A stretch of 64,000 nt of DNA from DASQFQ01 sp963805525. Its GTDB lineage: Bacteria > Actinomycetota > Thermoleophilia > Solirubrobacterales > Solirubrobacteraceae. The notes under the pieces are model-generated. The model was not told the DNA's origin, did no database searches, and saw nothing but the letters and a program-made list of their open reading frames with translations. Below are positions 1-10,809 of this stretch, piece after piece. Location: the NCBI GenBank assembly GCA_963805525.1, contig CAWDUT010000005.1, positions 247,992-311,991 of the forward strand, read 5' to 3'. Numbering within the stretch: the first letter of the stretch is position 1; every line of letters starts with the position of its first letter. The translations under genes and the position numbers were made by a program.

Positions 1-2
1 GC

Positions 3-1373
3 AAGCCGCTCCACTTCCTCTCCCAGATGCAGGACGTCACCGAGCGCCGCCGCCACGAGGCCGAGCTGCGCCACATGGCCGACCACGACCCGCTGACCGG
101 GCTGCTCAACCGCCGCTCGTTCGAGCGCGAGCTCGAGCGCCACGTCGCCTACGTCGAGCGCTACGGGCCCAAGGGCGCCGCGATCGTGCTCGACCTCGAC
201 CACTTCAAGACGATCAACGACACGCTCGGCCATTCGGCCGGCGACGAGCTGATCGTGCGCGTCGCCCACGCGCTGCGCAGCCGCCTGCGCGAGTCCGACG
301 TGCTCGCGCGCCTCGGCGGCGACGAGTTCGCGATCCTGCTGCCGGAGGCCACGCCGGAGGAGGCCGCCGCGGTCTCCACCGCGGTGCTCGACGCGGTGCG
401 CACGCTCGCCGTCCCCACCGCCACCGGGCGCACCCGGACCGTGACCGCGAGCCTCGGGCTCGCGCTGTTCGACAGCCCCGCCAAGCTGACCGGCGAGGAC
501 GTGCTCGTCAACGCCGACCTCGCGATGTACGACGCCAAGGAGTCCGGGCGCGACCAGCTCGCCAGCTACGACGCGCCGGAGCGGCCCGAGACCCGCATCG
601 AGGCGCGCATCTCGTGGGCGGACATGATCCGCGACGCGCTGGCCGAGGACGCGTTCGTGCTGCACGCGCAGCCGATCGTCGACCTCTCCACCGGCGAGGC
701 GACCCAGTACGAGCTGCTGCTGCGCATGCGCGGCGCAGACGGCGAGCTGATCCCGCCCTCCGCCTTCCTCCCGGTCGCTGAGCGCTTCGACCTGATGGCG
801 GCGATCGACCGCTGGGTGGTCGCCCGCGCGATCCGCATGGTCGGCGCCGAGCTGCGCGCCGGCCGCCGCCTGATCGTCGAGGTCAACATCTCCGGCCGCT
901 CGGCGGGCGACCCCGAGCTGCTCGAGCTGATCGAGCGCGAGCTGACCGCCAACGAGGTCTGCCCGAGCCAGATCATCTTCGAGATCACCGAGACGATCGC
1001 CGTCTCCAACATCCCGCGCGCCCAGCACTTCGCCGCCCGCCTGGCCGACCTCGGCTGCCGCTTCGCGCTCGACGACTTCGGCGCCGGCTTCGGCTCCTTC
1101 TACTACCTCAAGCACCTGCCGTTCGACTACCTCAAGATCGACGGCGAGTTCGTGCGCCACTCGGCCGCCGACCCGACCGACCAGCTCGTCATCCAGGCGG
1201 TCGTCGACATCGCCCGCGGCCTCGGCAAGCGCACGGTCGCCGAGCACGTCGGCGACGACGAGACCGCCGCGCTGCTGCAACGCATGGGCGTCGACCACGC
1301 CCAGGGCTTCCACCTCGGCGAGCCGGCGCCGCTGGGCGACTGGCTGCCCGAGGTCGAGGTCGCGCTGGCCTAG
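3..1373 (+). CDS. GGDEF-EAL c-di-GMP signalling protein, 5' end outside window
   Basis: Bifunctional cyclic-di-GMP protein. The reading frame is open from base 3, so the N-terminus, probably a PAS sensor (the visible start reads like a PAS-C tail, FLSQMQDVTERRR), lies upstream. Counting from the Met at base 27, the GGDEF domain covers about 15-180 with an intact GGDEF at 97-101. An RESD I-site at 88-91, exactly five residues before it, implies product inhibition of the cyclase. The EAL domain fills the rest: the signature is YELLLR instead of EAL, with ITET, DDFGAGFGSF, LKIDG, AEHV and AQGF, so the metal- and substrate-binding acidic residues of an active phosphodiesterase look present. Both activities may therefore be real. 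Its stop overlaps that of the next, convergent gene. Confidence 0.93.
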   Translation, partial: KPLHFLSQMQDVTERRRHEAELRHMADHDPLTGLLNRRSFERELERHVAYVERYGPKGAAIVLDLDHFKTINDTLGHSAGDELIVRVAHALRSRLRESDVLARLGGDEFAILLPEATPEEAAAVSTAVLDAVRTLAVPTATGRTRTVTASLGLALFDSPAKLTGEDVLVNADLAMYDAKESGRDQLASYDAPERPETRIEARISWADMIRDALAEDAFVLHAQPIVDLSTGEATQYELLLRMRGADGELIPPSAFLPVAERFDLMAAIDRWVVARAIRMVGAELRAGRRLIVEVNISGRSAGDPELLELIERELTANEVCPSQIIFEITETIAVSNIPRAQHFAARLADLGCRFALDDFGAGFGSFYYLKHLPFDYLKIDGEFVRHSAADPTDQLVIQAVVDIARGLGKRTVAEHVGDDETAALLQRMGVDHAQGFHLGEPAPLGDWLPEVEVALA

Positions 1374-1501
1374 GGGTCGATCGAGGAGCCGTCGTCCTTG
1401 CCCAGCAGGCGCGGGGCGAGGAAGCGCGTGATCAGCACGAAGATCGCCAGGACGAGGCAGACGAAGGCGAGGCCGCCGAGGGCGATGAGCAGGCCGGTCA
1501 T
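1370..1501 (-). CDS. Small single-pass membrane protein, 43 aa
   Basis: A 43-residue ORF starting ATG at 1501. The first 30 residues are one continuous hydrophobic helix (GLLIALGGLAFVCLVLAIFV), followed by a short basic segment and an acidic tail (GKDDGSSIDP). It is convergent with the GGDEF-EAL gene and divergent from dtd. I do not recognise a family. Placement of one clean membrane segment in an exactly gene-sized gap supports it being real. Confidence 0.5.
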   Translation of the reverse strand: MTGLLIALGGLAFVCLVLAIFVLITRFLAPRLLGKDDGSSIDP

Positions 1502-1512
1502 GGCTTTCAGGC

Positions 1513-1518
1513 TAGCCT
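1513..1518 (+). promoter_or_regulatory. -10 box (TAGCCT) of dtd, leaderless
   Basis: TAGCCT ends 7 nt before the GTG start of dtd and no Shine-Dalgarno lies between, so transcription should begin at or next to the start codon. The same arrangement recurs at other genes in the window. Confidence 0.5.
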
Positions 1519-1525
1519 CACCGGG

Positions 1526-1942
<417 letters not shown>

Positions 1943-1943
1943 G

Positions 1944-1949
1944 TACCCT
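1944..1949 (+). promoter_or_regulatory. -10 box (TACCCT) of the 1959 gene
   Basis: TACCCT overlaps the dtd stop region and ends 9 nt before the ATG at 1959, with no recognisable ribosome binding site between. It fits the leaderless promoter pattern of the window. Confidence 0.4.
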
Positions 1950-1958
1950 CCGCCGCCG

Positions 1959-2621
1959 ATGCCGCCCGAGGACCGCTTCGTCACCCGCTTCGCCGCCGAG
2001 CCCCCACAGGACGCGCTGCCGTCCGGCCGCTGGGCCGACACGCTGACCGCCGAGTTCCTGGAGGCGTGCCTGCGGATCGACTCCGACGGCCAGGATCTGG
2101 GCGAGGCCGACGTGCCCACCTACTACCCCGACCGCACGTGGAACGGGCGCACCTACGTGCCGGTGACCGCGCGCACCACCACGAACCTCGAGGTGTTCGG
2201 CTACGTCTCGTTCGTCCCCGGTGACCCGGAGGGGATCGGCGAGGAGCAGGAGCCCAGCGACTTCGCCTCCAGCGCCGACTTCACCGACATGCTCGCCGAG
2301 AACAACCCGGAGTGGCGCATGGACCTGTGCGACGAGGTGATCGGCACCTGGCGCGGCGAGAACGGCAACGCCGCCGACATGACGCTCGTGTGGGGCGTGC
2401 CGCAGATCCGCGGCGGCATCGTCGCCACCGCGGAGCTCGCGGACCTGTGCGTCGACCAGTGCCTGCTCGTCGAGGATCGCTTCACGCTGATCGCGCCGGA
2501 CGACTACCGGCAGGACTTCCTCGAGATCAAGCTCTTCAACGTGCGCGGCGAGGAGCTGGCGCGGGAGTCGCTCTACGCCGAGGACGACGACGATGATGAC
2601 GGCGACGACGACGAGGAGTGA
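1959..2621 (+). CDS. Uncharacterised acidic protein with poly-Asp tail
   Basis: A 220-aa soluble protein with no signal peptide or membrane segment. It is rich in acidic residues, has three Cys in its second half (LCDEV, LCVDQCL) and ends in a run of Asp/Glu. I do not recognise the family. The last 49 bases overlap, in the opposite direction, the 3' end of clpP. The same GAC-type triplet repeat reads as poly-Asp here and as poly-Ser in ClpP, so the two tails probably arose from one triplet expansion. Confidence 0.7.
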   Translation: MPPEDRFVTRFAAEPPQDALPSGRWADTLTAEFLEACLRIDSDGQDLGEADVPTYYPDRTWNGRTYVPVTARTTTNLEVFGYVSFVPGDPEGIGEEQEPSDFASSADFTDMLAENNPEWRMDLCDEVIGTWRGENGNAADMTLVWGVPQIRGGIVATAELADLCVDQCLLVEDRFTLIAPDDYRQDFLEIKLFNVRGEELARESLYAEDDDDDDGDDDEE

Positions 2622-3232
2622 CTCCCGTTGCCGTTGCCATTGCCGTTCCCGTTCCGGTAGGCGCAGACGCGGTCGATGAGGCCGTACTCGGCCGCCTGGT
2701 CGGGCGTGAAGTAGCGGTCGCGCTCGAGCGCGTCTGAGATCTCCTCGATCGGCTTGCCGGTGTGCTCGGCGTAGATCTCCTCGATCCGCCGCCGCAGCCC
2801 GATCGCCTCCTCGGCGTGGATCTGGATGTCGGTGGCCTGGCCCTGGTAACCGCCGCTGGGCTGGTGGACGAGGATGCGCGAGTTCGGCAGCGCGAAGCGC
2901 TTGCCGGCGGCGCCCCCGGCCAGGATCAGCGAGCCCATCGACATCGCGATCCCGCAGCAGGTCGTCGCCACGTCGGGCTTGATGAACCGCATCGTGTCGT
3001 AAATCGCCAGCCCCGAGTACACGACGCCGCCCGGGGAGTTGACGTAGAGCTGGATGTCCTTCTCCGGGTCCTCGGCCTCGAGGTGGAGCAGCTGCGCGAC
3101 GACGAGGTTCGAGATCTCGTCGTTGATCTCGCCGCCCACGAAGACGACGCGCTCGCGCAGGAGCCGGGAGTAGATGTCGAACGAGCGCTCGCCGCGCGCG
3201 TCCTGCTGAACGACCATGGGGACCAGTGGCAT
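2573..3232 (-). CDS. clpP: ATP-dependent Clp protease proteolytic subunit
   Basis: Serine protease ring subunit working with ClpX/ClpC unfoldases. The catalytic Ser sits in IAMSMGS (usual ASMG context), His in ILVHQPSGG and Asp in ERDRYFTP. The core matches ClpP length, but a C-terminal extension of about 26 residues made of NG repeats and a Ser run is unusual. ATG 3232 is preferred over TTG 3238 because CGGAGG lies 6 nt upstream of it. That ribosome binding site falls within a GCAAC-N6-GTTGC inverted repeat shared with the divergent SRPBCC/ArsR operon, so clpP may be repressed by that ArsR protein. Confidence 0.95.
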   Translation of the reverse strand: MPLVPMVVQQDARGERSFDIYSRLLRERVVFVGGEINDEISNLVVAQLLHLEAEDPEKDIQLYVNSPGGVVYSGLAIYDTMRFIKPDVATTCCGIAMSMGSLILAGGAAGKRFALPNSRILVHQPSGGYQGQATDIQIHAEEAIGLRRRIEEIYAEHTGKPIEEISDALERDRYFTPDQAAEYGLIDRVCAYRNGNGNGNGNGSHSSSSSPSSSSSSSA

Positions 3233-3291
3233 GTGCAACCTCCGAGTTGCGGGTTGCCGTCAGCCTAGCGGATGTGCAACCATGGAGTTGC
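3231..3291. promoter_or_regulatory. Two ArsR-type operators between clpP and SRPBCC/arsR
   Basis: Two copies (3231-3250 and 3272-3291) of a 20-bp element identical at 17 positions, each an inverted repeat GCAAC-N6-GTTGC, spaced 41 bp apart, close to four helical turns. Copy 1 contains the clpP ribosome binding site and touches its start codon; copy 2 contains the GGAG of the SRPBCC gene. A minus-strand -10-like TAGGCT (3262-3267) lies between them. The nearby ArsR repressor is the obvious candidate ligand. Confidence 0.55.
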
Positions 3292-3293
3292 TT

Positions 3294-3647
3294 ATGCCAT
3301 CCGTTCGCCGCGAAGTCACCCTCCCCGTCGAGCCCGAGCGCGCCTGGGAGCTCATCACCGACCCCGACGAGCTCGAGGGCTGGCTGGCCGACGAGGTCGA
3401 GCTCGAGCCCGAGGAGGGCGGCGACGTCCACGTCACCTTCGAGGACGGCGAGCAGCGCTGGGGCACCGTCGAGGAGGTCGAGCCCGAGCGCCGGCTGGTG
3501 TTCTCGTGGGGCGACTCGCGCGTCGAGTGGACGCTCGCCCCGGTCGACGGCGGCACCCGCCTCGTGGTCGTCGAGCGCAGCCTGGCGCCCGTCGTCGGGC
3601 CGCGCATGGCCGCGCTCAGCGCGCAGGCCTCGCTGTGCCTGGCCTGA
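3294..3647 (+). CDS. SRPBCC (AHSA1/START-like) domain protein
   Basis: A 117-aa hydrophobic-pocket protein of the SRPBCC superfamily (REVTLPVEPERAWELITDP at the start, then beta strands rich in Glu). Such proteins often share an operon with an ArsR regulator, as here. ATG 3294 is chosen because GGAG lies 6 nt upstream; an earlier in-frame ATG at 3282 has no ribosome binding site. The gene overlaps the ArsR gene by 13 nt, which indicates translational coupling. The ligand is unknown. Confidence 0.85.
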   Translation: MPSVRREVTLPVEPERAWELITDPDELEGWLADEVELEPEEGGDVHVTFEDGEQRWGTVEEVEPERRLVFSWGDSRVEWTLAPVDGGTRLVVVERSLAPVVGPRMAALSAQASLCLA

Positions 3648-3967
3648 CCCACGACGAGGACCTCGGCGCGCTGTTCGCCGCGCTCGCCGACCCCACCCGC
3701 CGCCAGGTCATCCGCTCGCTGTCGGGCGCTGAGCCGGTCACCGCGTCCGGGCTCGCGGCGGAGCTGCCGATGACCCGCCAGGCGATCGCCAAGCACCTCG
3801 GCGCGCTCGAGCGCGCCGGGCTCGTCGAACCCCACCGCGAGGGGCGCGAGACGCGCTACCGCTTCACCCCGGAGCCGCTCGACGGGGCGATCGCGTGGAT
3901 GGAGGAGGTCGGCGCCCGCTGGGACCGCTCGCTCGCCCGGCTCAGCGAGCGGGCGCGGCGAGCCTGA
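3635..3967 (+). CDS. ArsR-family transcriptional regulator
   Basis: Winged-helix repressor of 110 aa. The N-terminal LFAALADPTRRQVIRSLS and the recognition helix region MTRQAIAKHLGALERAGLV are typical of the metal-independent ArsR subgroup paired with SRPBCC proteins, and no Cys or His metal cluster is visible. GTG 3635 inside the SRPBCC gene is the likely start. It probably autoregulates through the GCAAC-N6-GTTGC sites upstream. Its last 26 nt overlap the convergent YbaK gene. Confidence 0.9.
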   Translation: MPGLTHDEDLGALFAALADPTRRQVIRSLSGAEPVTASGLAAELPMTRQAIAKHLGALERAGLVEPHREGRETRYRFTPEPLDGAIAWMEEVGARWDRSLARLSERARRA

Positions 3968-4367
3968 CCACGCGGCCGCCGGCGAGCTCAGCCAGCTCGC
4001 CCGGCGCGATGGGGAAGACCGCGTGCGGCGTGCCCGCGGCCGCCCACACGACCTCGTAACCCAGCAGATCCTCGTCAACGATCGTGCGCAGCGGCTCCGG
4101 GTGCCCGAGCGGCGGCACACCCCCGATCGAGAAGCCCGTCGCGGCCCGCGCGAAGTCGGCGTCCGCGCGCCCCACCGGCCCACCGAACTCCTCCTCGAGC
4201 CGCGCCTCGTCGGCGCGGTTCGCGCCCGACACCAGCGCCAGCACCGCCTCGTCCCCGCACCGGAACACCAGCGACTTCACGATCGCGCCGACCTCCGTCC
4301 CGACCGCCGCGGCGGCCTCGGGCGCCGTCCGCGCGGAGTCCGGCAGCACGCGCGGCTCGACCTCCAC
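3942..4367 (-). CDS. YbaK/EbsC-family aminoacyl-tRNA deacylase
   Basis: Cytosolic enzyme of the YbaK/ProX group that clears mischarged Cys-/Ala-tRNAPro type products. The catalytic Lys (AIVKSLVF), the GANRAD loop and IGGVPPLGHP are present in 141 aa. GTG 4367 is the first standard start, but the frame upstream still encodes family-like sequence (LSAVDRFQSALRARG) back to a CTG at 4412. That CTG is 5 nt from the oppF stop, so the true start may be CTG 4412, making this the last gene of the opp operon. Confidence 0.88.
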   Translation of the reverse strand: MEVEPRVLPDSARTAPEAAAAVGTEVGAIVKSLVFRCGDEAVLALVSGANRADEARLEEEFGGPVGRADADFARAATGFSIGGVPPLGHPEPLRTIVDEDLLGYEVVWAAAGTPHAVFPIAPGELAELAGGRVVRLAAPAR

Positions 4368-4416
4368 GCCACGGGCGCGCAGCGCGCTCTGGAAGCGATC
4401 GACCGCGCTCAGCTGG

Positions 4417-6562
<2,146 letters not shown>

Positions 6563-6566
<4 letters not shown>

Positions 6567-7522
6567 GACAGGCGCACCCGCGGGTCGAGGACTGAGTACA
6601 TGACGTCCACCAGCAGGTTGCAGAGGCAGACCGCCAAGGCCAGGAAGAGCGTCGCGCCCTGCACGGTGATGACGTCACCGCGCTGGATCGCGTCGAAGGT
6701 GAGGCGCCCGATGCCAGGGATGTTGAAGACGCTCTCGGTGAGGATCGCGCCGCCGACGAGGATGCCGATGTCGAGGCCGAGGATGGTCACGATCGGCGTG
6801 AGCGCGGAGCGCATGCCGTGGTGGAAGATCACGCGCCGCTCGCCGAGCCCCTTGGCCCGTGCCGTGCGGATGTAGTCCTCGCCCAGCACCTCCAGCAGGT
6901 TGGCGCGCAGCAATCGGGCGTAGATCGCGGCGAACGCGGTCGCGAGCACGAACCACGGCATGATCAGCGCCTCGGCCTTGGCCGCGGGGTTGCTCGCCGC
7001 CTGGAACGCGCCCGAGCCCGGCAGGATCGGGAAGCGCCCGATGTCGTCGGAGAAGAGGTAGAGGACCACGAGGCCGAGCCAGTAGACCGGCGCGGAGATG
7101 GCCACCAGCGCGGTGGTCATCGAGAAGCGGTCGAGGAACGAGCCGCGCTTGACGGCCGAGATCATGCCGACCGAGAGGCCGATCACCAGCCAGACGACCA
7201 CGGCGCCGGCGATCAGGTAGAGCGTGTTCGGCAGCCGGTCCAAGAGCTGCGAGCGCACGTCGACGTCGTTGCGGTACGAGCGCCCGAAGTCGAAGTGGAA
7301 GAACACGGCCTTCATGTAGTTCCAGTACTGCTCGTACAGCGGCTTGTCGAGGCCGAAGGTGTGGCGGATGCTGGCGATGACGTCCGGCTCGGCGCGACGA
7401 CCCGCGCGGAGCAGCGCAGGGTCCGCACTCGGCAGGACGTTGAAGACGATGAAGGTGATGCCGCTGACGACCCACAGCAGCAGCACTGTCCACAGCAGCC
7501 GTCGGGTGATGTAGGCGCCCAT
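6563..7522 (-). CDS. oppB: Peptide ABC transporter permease (OppB/DppB)
   Basis: Integral membrane permease of 319 aa with the DppB/OppB N-terminal signature (YITRRLLWTVLLLWVVSGIT), six predicted membrane helices and the EAA coupling loop (EVLGEDYIRTARAKGLGERR). It is separated from the upstream oppA by 81 bp holding a strong stem-loop, and overlaps oppD by 4 nt. Confidence 0.95.
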
Positions 7523-7546
7523 GCGAGTTTCCCGGATCTTACGACT

Positions 7547-7576
7547 CGGCCGGCCCCGCGGGTGCGAGGCCGGCCG
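7547..7576 (-). terminator. Stem-loop between oppA and oppB
   Basis: Perfect 9-bp inverted repeat (CGGCCGGCC / GGCCGGCCG) with a 12-nt loop and no U-run. At this position, just after the binding-protein gene, such hairpins commonly give partial termination or protect the 3' end, so that more oppA than oppBDF mRNA accumulates. That role is an inference. Confidence 0.5.
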
Positions 7577-7603
7577 TCGTCGTCAGTGGTTCTCCCGTTC
7601 CCC

Positions 7604-9358
7604 TTACTTAATCGAGCTGAACGCGAGATCGAACGAGTTCATGTACGCGTTGCCGACCGCGTTCACGTTCTTCGAGTGGATCAGGTTCGTGTTGTCCCAG
7701 ATGAACGGGACGGCCGGAGCCTGGGCGGTGATCATCTTGTCGATCTCGCCCCACGCCTGGTACCGCTCGGCACCCTTGAGGACCGCGGCTTCGTCCATCG
7801 CCTTGTCGATCTTCGGGTCCTGGAGCTGGGCCAGGTTGTTGTTACCGCCATCCGGCGAGAAGTTCGAGCCCTTGAACGTCGGCTCGAGCATCGACTGCGG
7901 GTCGTTGAAGTCCTTGAACCAACCCGCGGAGCCGCAGACAGCGACCTTCTTCTTCGGCTGCTGGCACCACTCCGTGTACACCGCGTCCTGCGGCACCGTG
8001 CGGAGGCGGACCTTGAAGCCGAGCTTCTCGAGCTGCGCCTTGGCGACCTCGGCCTGGGCCTTGCCCGGGTCGACGTTCGCGGTGACCATGAGGAGCTCGT
8101 CGCTGCCGTCGTACTTGCCGGACGAGTAGCCGGCGGCCTTCATGTACTTCTCGGCCACGGCCATGTCGCCCTGCGGGTTGGCGAGGAAGTCGAAGCCGGG
8201 GCCCTTGTCGCCACCCGCCTCGTCGAACCCGCTGATGCCCGGCGGGATGAAGTGCGTGCCGGGCTTGCCGACGAACGAGCCGCCGCGCGCCTTGATGGCG
8301 GCGGTGCGGTCGAACGCGGCGAGGATCGCCTTCCGGACGTTGATGTTGTCCAGCGGCTTGATGCTCATGTTGAGCGGGAACCACCGGAAGCCACCGCCCG
8401 GGAGCGTGACGAGCTGGTCCTTCTGGCGCTGCACGACCCGCTTGAGCACCTGCGCCGGCGGGTTGGTGTCGAGGATCAGGTTCTGACCCGAGAGCACCTG
8501 GCGGCCGGCCACGTTGGCGTCGGTCGCGTTCGTCGTCAGCGTGACCTCGTCGAGGTACGCGGGACGGAAGTCGAGCGACTTGTTCCAGTTCGGGTTGCGA
8601 ACCAGGTGGATCGACTTACCGGCCTTGTAGCCCGTCAGATCGCCCTTGGCGTCGTTCTCGACCATGTACGGGCCGGAGGAGACGACGTGCTCGTTGTACG
8701 TCGAGGGGTTCTGCTTGTCGTACTTCTCGGCGTACTCCTTCGGGATCGGCGTCGTGACCGGCATGATCAGGAACGCGGCAAAGCCCGGGCCCTGCGCCTG
8801 GGTCAGCTTGAACGTGAGCTGGTACGGGTTGTCGACGACGATGCCAGGGATGTCCTGGAGCGCGCCGGGCTTCTTCGGGTAGCCCTCGATGAAGTTGAAG
8901 TACGTCGTGTACTGGTTCGGGACGTTCTTCGTCGCGGCACGCTCGAAGGCGTACTTGACGTCCTTCGCCTGGATCTCGCGGTTCACGGGCGGGCCGAACT
9001 TGACGCCCTTCTTGAGCTTGACCGTGACCGTCTTGCCGTCGTCGGAGATCTGCGGCTGGCCGTCAGCCAGCGCCGGCTCCGCCTCGTCCTGGTCGGGCTT
9101 CGGGGCGTAGAGCGGCGTCTGGGTCGCGTAGATGACCTGGAAGCCACCGGTGTAGTACGTCTGGCCCGGATCGAGGAAGTCGACATCAGAAGCGCCGAGC
9201 TGCTCGAGCTTGCCGCCCTTCTTGCCTTCCGTGGTGGAGCCGTTGCTCGACTTCCCGGAGCTATTGCTGCTCTCGTTGCTGCCGCCACAAGCGGCGACCG
9301 CAAACGTGAGTGCAACCAGCGCCAGGGCGGCGAGGAGCCGCAGAGGAGACCTGATCAT
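7604..9358 (-). CDS. oppA: Peptide-binding lipoprotein (OppA/DppA family, SBP_bac_5)
   Basis: Extracytoplasmic solute-binding protein of 584 aa. The N-terminus is a lipoprotein signal with lipobox VAAC, Cys at residue 24, followed by a Ser/Gly/Asn linker (GGSNESSNSSGK). The body matches family 5 binding proteins (AVNREIQAKDVKYAFERA, the VNPGKAQAEVAKAQLEKLGF-type lobe). It captures the peptide and delivers it to the OppBC channel. Its place between oppC and oppB is not the commonest order, in which the binding protein comes first. Confidence 0.95.
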   Translation of the reverse strand: MIRSPLRLLAALALVALTFAVAACGGSNESSNSSGKSSNGSTTEGKKGGKLEQLGASDVDFLDPGQTYYTGGFQVIYATQTPLYAPKPDQDEAEPALADGQPQISDDGKTVTVKLKKGVKFGPPVNREIQAKDVKYAFERAATKNVPNQYTTYFNFIEGYPKKPGALQDIPGIVVDNPYQLTFKLTQAQGPGFAAFLIMPVTTPIPKEYAEKYDKQNPSTYNEHVVSSGPYMVENDAKGDLTGYKAGKSIHLVRNPNWNKSLDFRPAYLDEVTLTTNATDANVAGRQVLSGQNLILDTNPPAQVLKRVVQRQKDQLVTLPGGGFRWFPLNMSIKPLDNINVRKAILAAFDRTAAIKARGGSFVGKPGTHFIPPGISGFDEAGGDKGPGFDFLANPQGDMAVAEKYMKAAGYSSGKYDGSDELLMVTANVDPGKAQAEVAKAQLEKLGFKVRLRTVPQDAVYTEWCQQPKKKVAVCGSAGWFKDFNDPQSMLEPTFKGSNFSPDGGNNNLAQLQDPKIDKAMDEAAVLKGAERYQAWGEIDKMITAQAPAVPFIWDNTNLIHSKNVNAVGNAYMNSFDLAFSSIK

Positions 9359-9415
9359 GCAGAGGTCCTTTCCTGGGTGTGTCCCATTGCGTGAATTGCT
9401 GTGTCTTGAGGTGGA

Positions 9416-10396
9416 TTACTTGGCGGTACGCGGATTGAGCGCATCCTGCAGACCATCGCCGACGAGGTTGAAGGCGAGGACCGTCAGGACGAGCGCAAGG
9501 CCTGGGAAGGTCATGAACCACCAGGCGATGTCGAACACGCCGACCGCGTCGGAGATCATCGATCCCCAGCTCGGCGTGCCCGGGTCGATGCCGATCCCGA
9601 GAAACGAGAGTGCAGCCTCGAAGAGGATGACCTGGGGGATCAGGATCGTGCTGTACACGATGATCGGCGCGACCAGGTTCGGGAGGATCTCTCTGAAGAT
9701 GATTCGCGAGTGCGAAGCGCCCAGGGAGCGGGCCGCCTCGACGAACTCCTTCTCGCGCAGCGACAGCACCTGGCCACGCACGATGCGCGCCATGTACGGC
9801 CACAGGGAGAGCGAGATGACCGTCACCACGACGGTCAGGCCGGGCTGGATGACGCCGTTGATGCACCCGTCGGCGCACGCGACGCCGAGCCCGATCGCCA
9901 GCAACAGCACGGGGAACGCCAGCATCACGTCCATCGCGCGGGTGAGCAGGGAGTCGGTGATGCCGCGGTAGTAGCCGGCGATCAGGCCGATCACCACGCC
10001 CACGAGGACGATGATGAAGGTCGAGATGAACGCGACCTCGAGCGAGATCCGCGCGCCGTAGACGACGCGGGCGAACACGTCGCGGCCACGCTGGTCGACG
10101 CCGAGCCAGTTATCGGCGCTGGGCCCGGACGGGGAGCCGAAATCGTCGAGCAGGTTCGGGTTCTGGACGTTCGGATCGGGAGCGCCGGTGACCTTGACGA
10201 TCACGGGAGCCAGGATCGCCACGAGGCACGCGAGCACCACGAAGCCGGCCGCGACCATCGCGACCTTGTCCTTCCTGAACCTCCGCCAGAACAGCTGCAG
10301 CGGAGAACGTGCTGTGACCTGCTGACCCGCGACAAGACCCGTTTCCTGGGCCGAGTCTTCCTCGTGACCAAGCAGCTCGGTGGTGCCCGTGCTCAT
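9416..10396 (-). CDS. oppC: Peptide ABC transporter permease (OppC/DppC)
   Basis: Second permease, 326 aa, and first gene of the operon. An N-terminal cytoplasmic tail is followed by the OppC_N segment (SPLQLFWRRFRKDKVAMVAA), then six helices and the EAA loop (EKEFVEAARSLGASHSRII). GGAGG lies 7 nt before the ATG at 10396. The operon promoter should lie in the 143 bp between this start and tRNA-Arg, on the opposite strand from the tRNA; I could not pick one with confidence. Confidence 0.95.
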   Translation of the reverse strand: MSTGTTELLGHEEDSAQETGLVAGQQVTARSPLQLFWRRFRKDKVAMVAAGFVVLACLVAILAPVIVKVTGAPDPNVQNPNLLDDFGSPSGPSADNWLGVDQRGRDVFARVVYGARISLEVAFISTFIIVLVGVVIGLIAGYYRGITDSLLTRAMDVMLAFPVLLLAIGLGVACADGCINGVIQPGLTVVVTVISLSLWPYMARIVRGQVLSLREKEFVEAARSLGASHSRIIFREILPNLVAPIIVYSTILIPQVILFEAALSFLGIGIDPGTPSWGSMISDAVGVFDIAWWFMTFPGLALVLTVLAFNLVGDGLQDALNPRTAK

Positions 10397-10539
10397 GCCC
10401 GAGCCTCCGGCGCTTGGATGAACTGCCTCAATTGACCCTCCTTCAGAGGCCAGAGAAGGTACACGGTCCGGTCGAGAACCACCCCACTCAGGCGTACCGA
10501 GGGGTTCGTTTCGACGTCCGAACTACGATGCCTGCCTGG

Positions 10540-10613
<74 letters not shown>

Positions 10614-10665
10614 TGTCAGGCGGGGAGCCAAATCCCCGGGGGGGGGGTCCGGAGGCGGTGGAGGC

Positions 10666-10687
10666 GCGGGTACCAAACGGGTACATC
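10666..10687 (+). repeat. Candidate integrase arm site, copy 1
   Basis: A 22-bp element, itself a tandem GGGTAC-N5-GGGTAC, that recurs with one mismatch and in the same orientation near the other end of the element (18801-18822). It lies 52 bp inside attL. Paired sites near both ends suit arm-type binding sites of a tyrosine recombinase; this role is inferred. Confidence 0.45.
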
Positions 10688-10809
10688 CGGAGCTCCCGGG
10701 CCGTAGTGCGAGCCGCCCATGGCGCAGCCTCCGGCGGCCGCGGTCGGCATTGCTTCGGGAATGCCACGGTCGACTTGATCGTGCTCCGGGTTCTGCCGAA
10801 CACGACACC

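Noticed and set aside
6818..9394. A plus-strand open frame of about 858 codons opposite the opp operon
   Set aside because: It is the antisense shadow of GC-rich minus-strand genes with clear motifs; its sequence is low-complexity Arg/Ala/Val/Asp with no domain.
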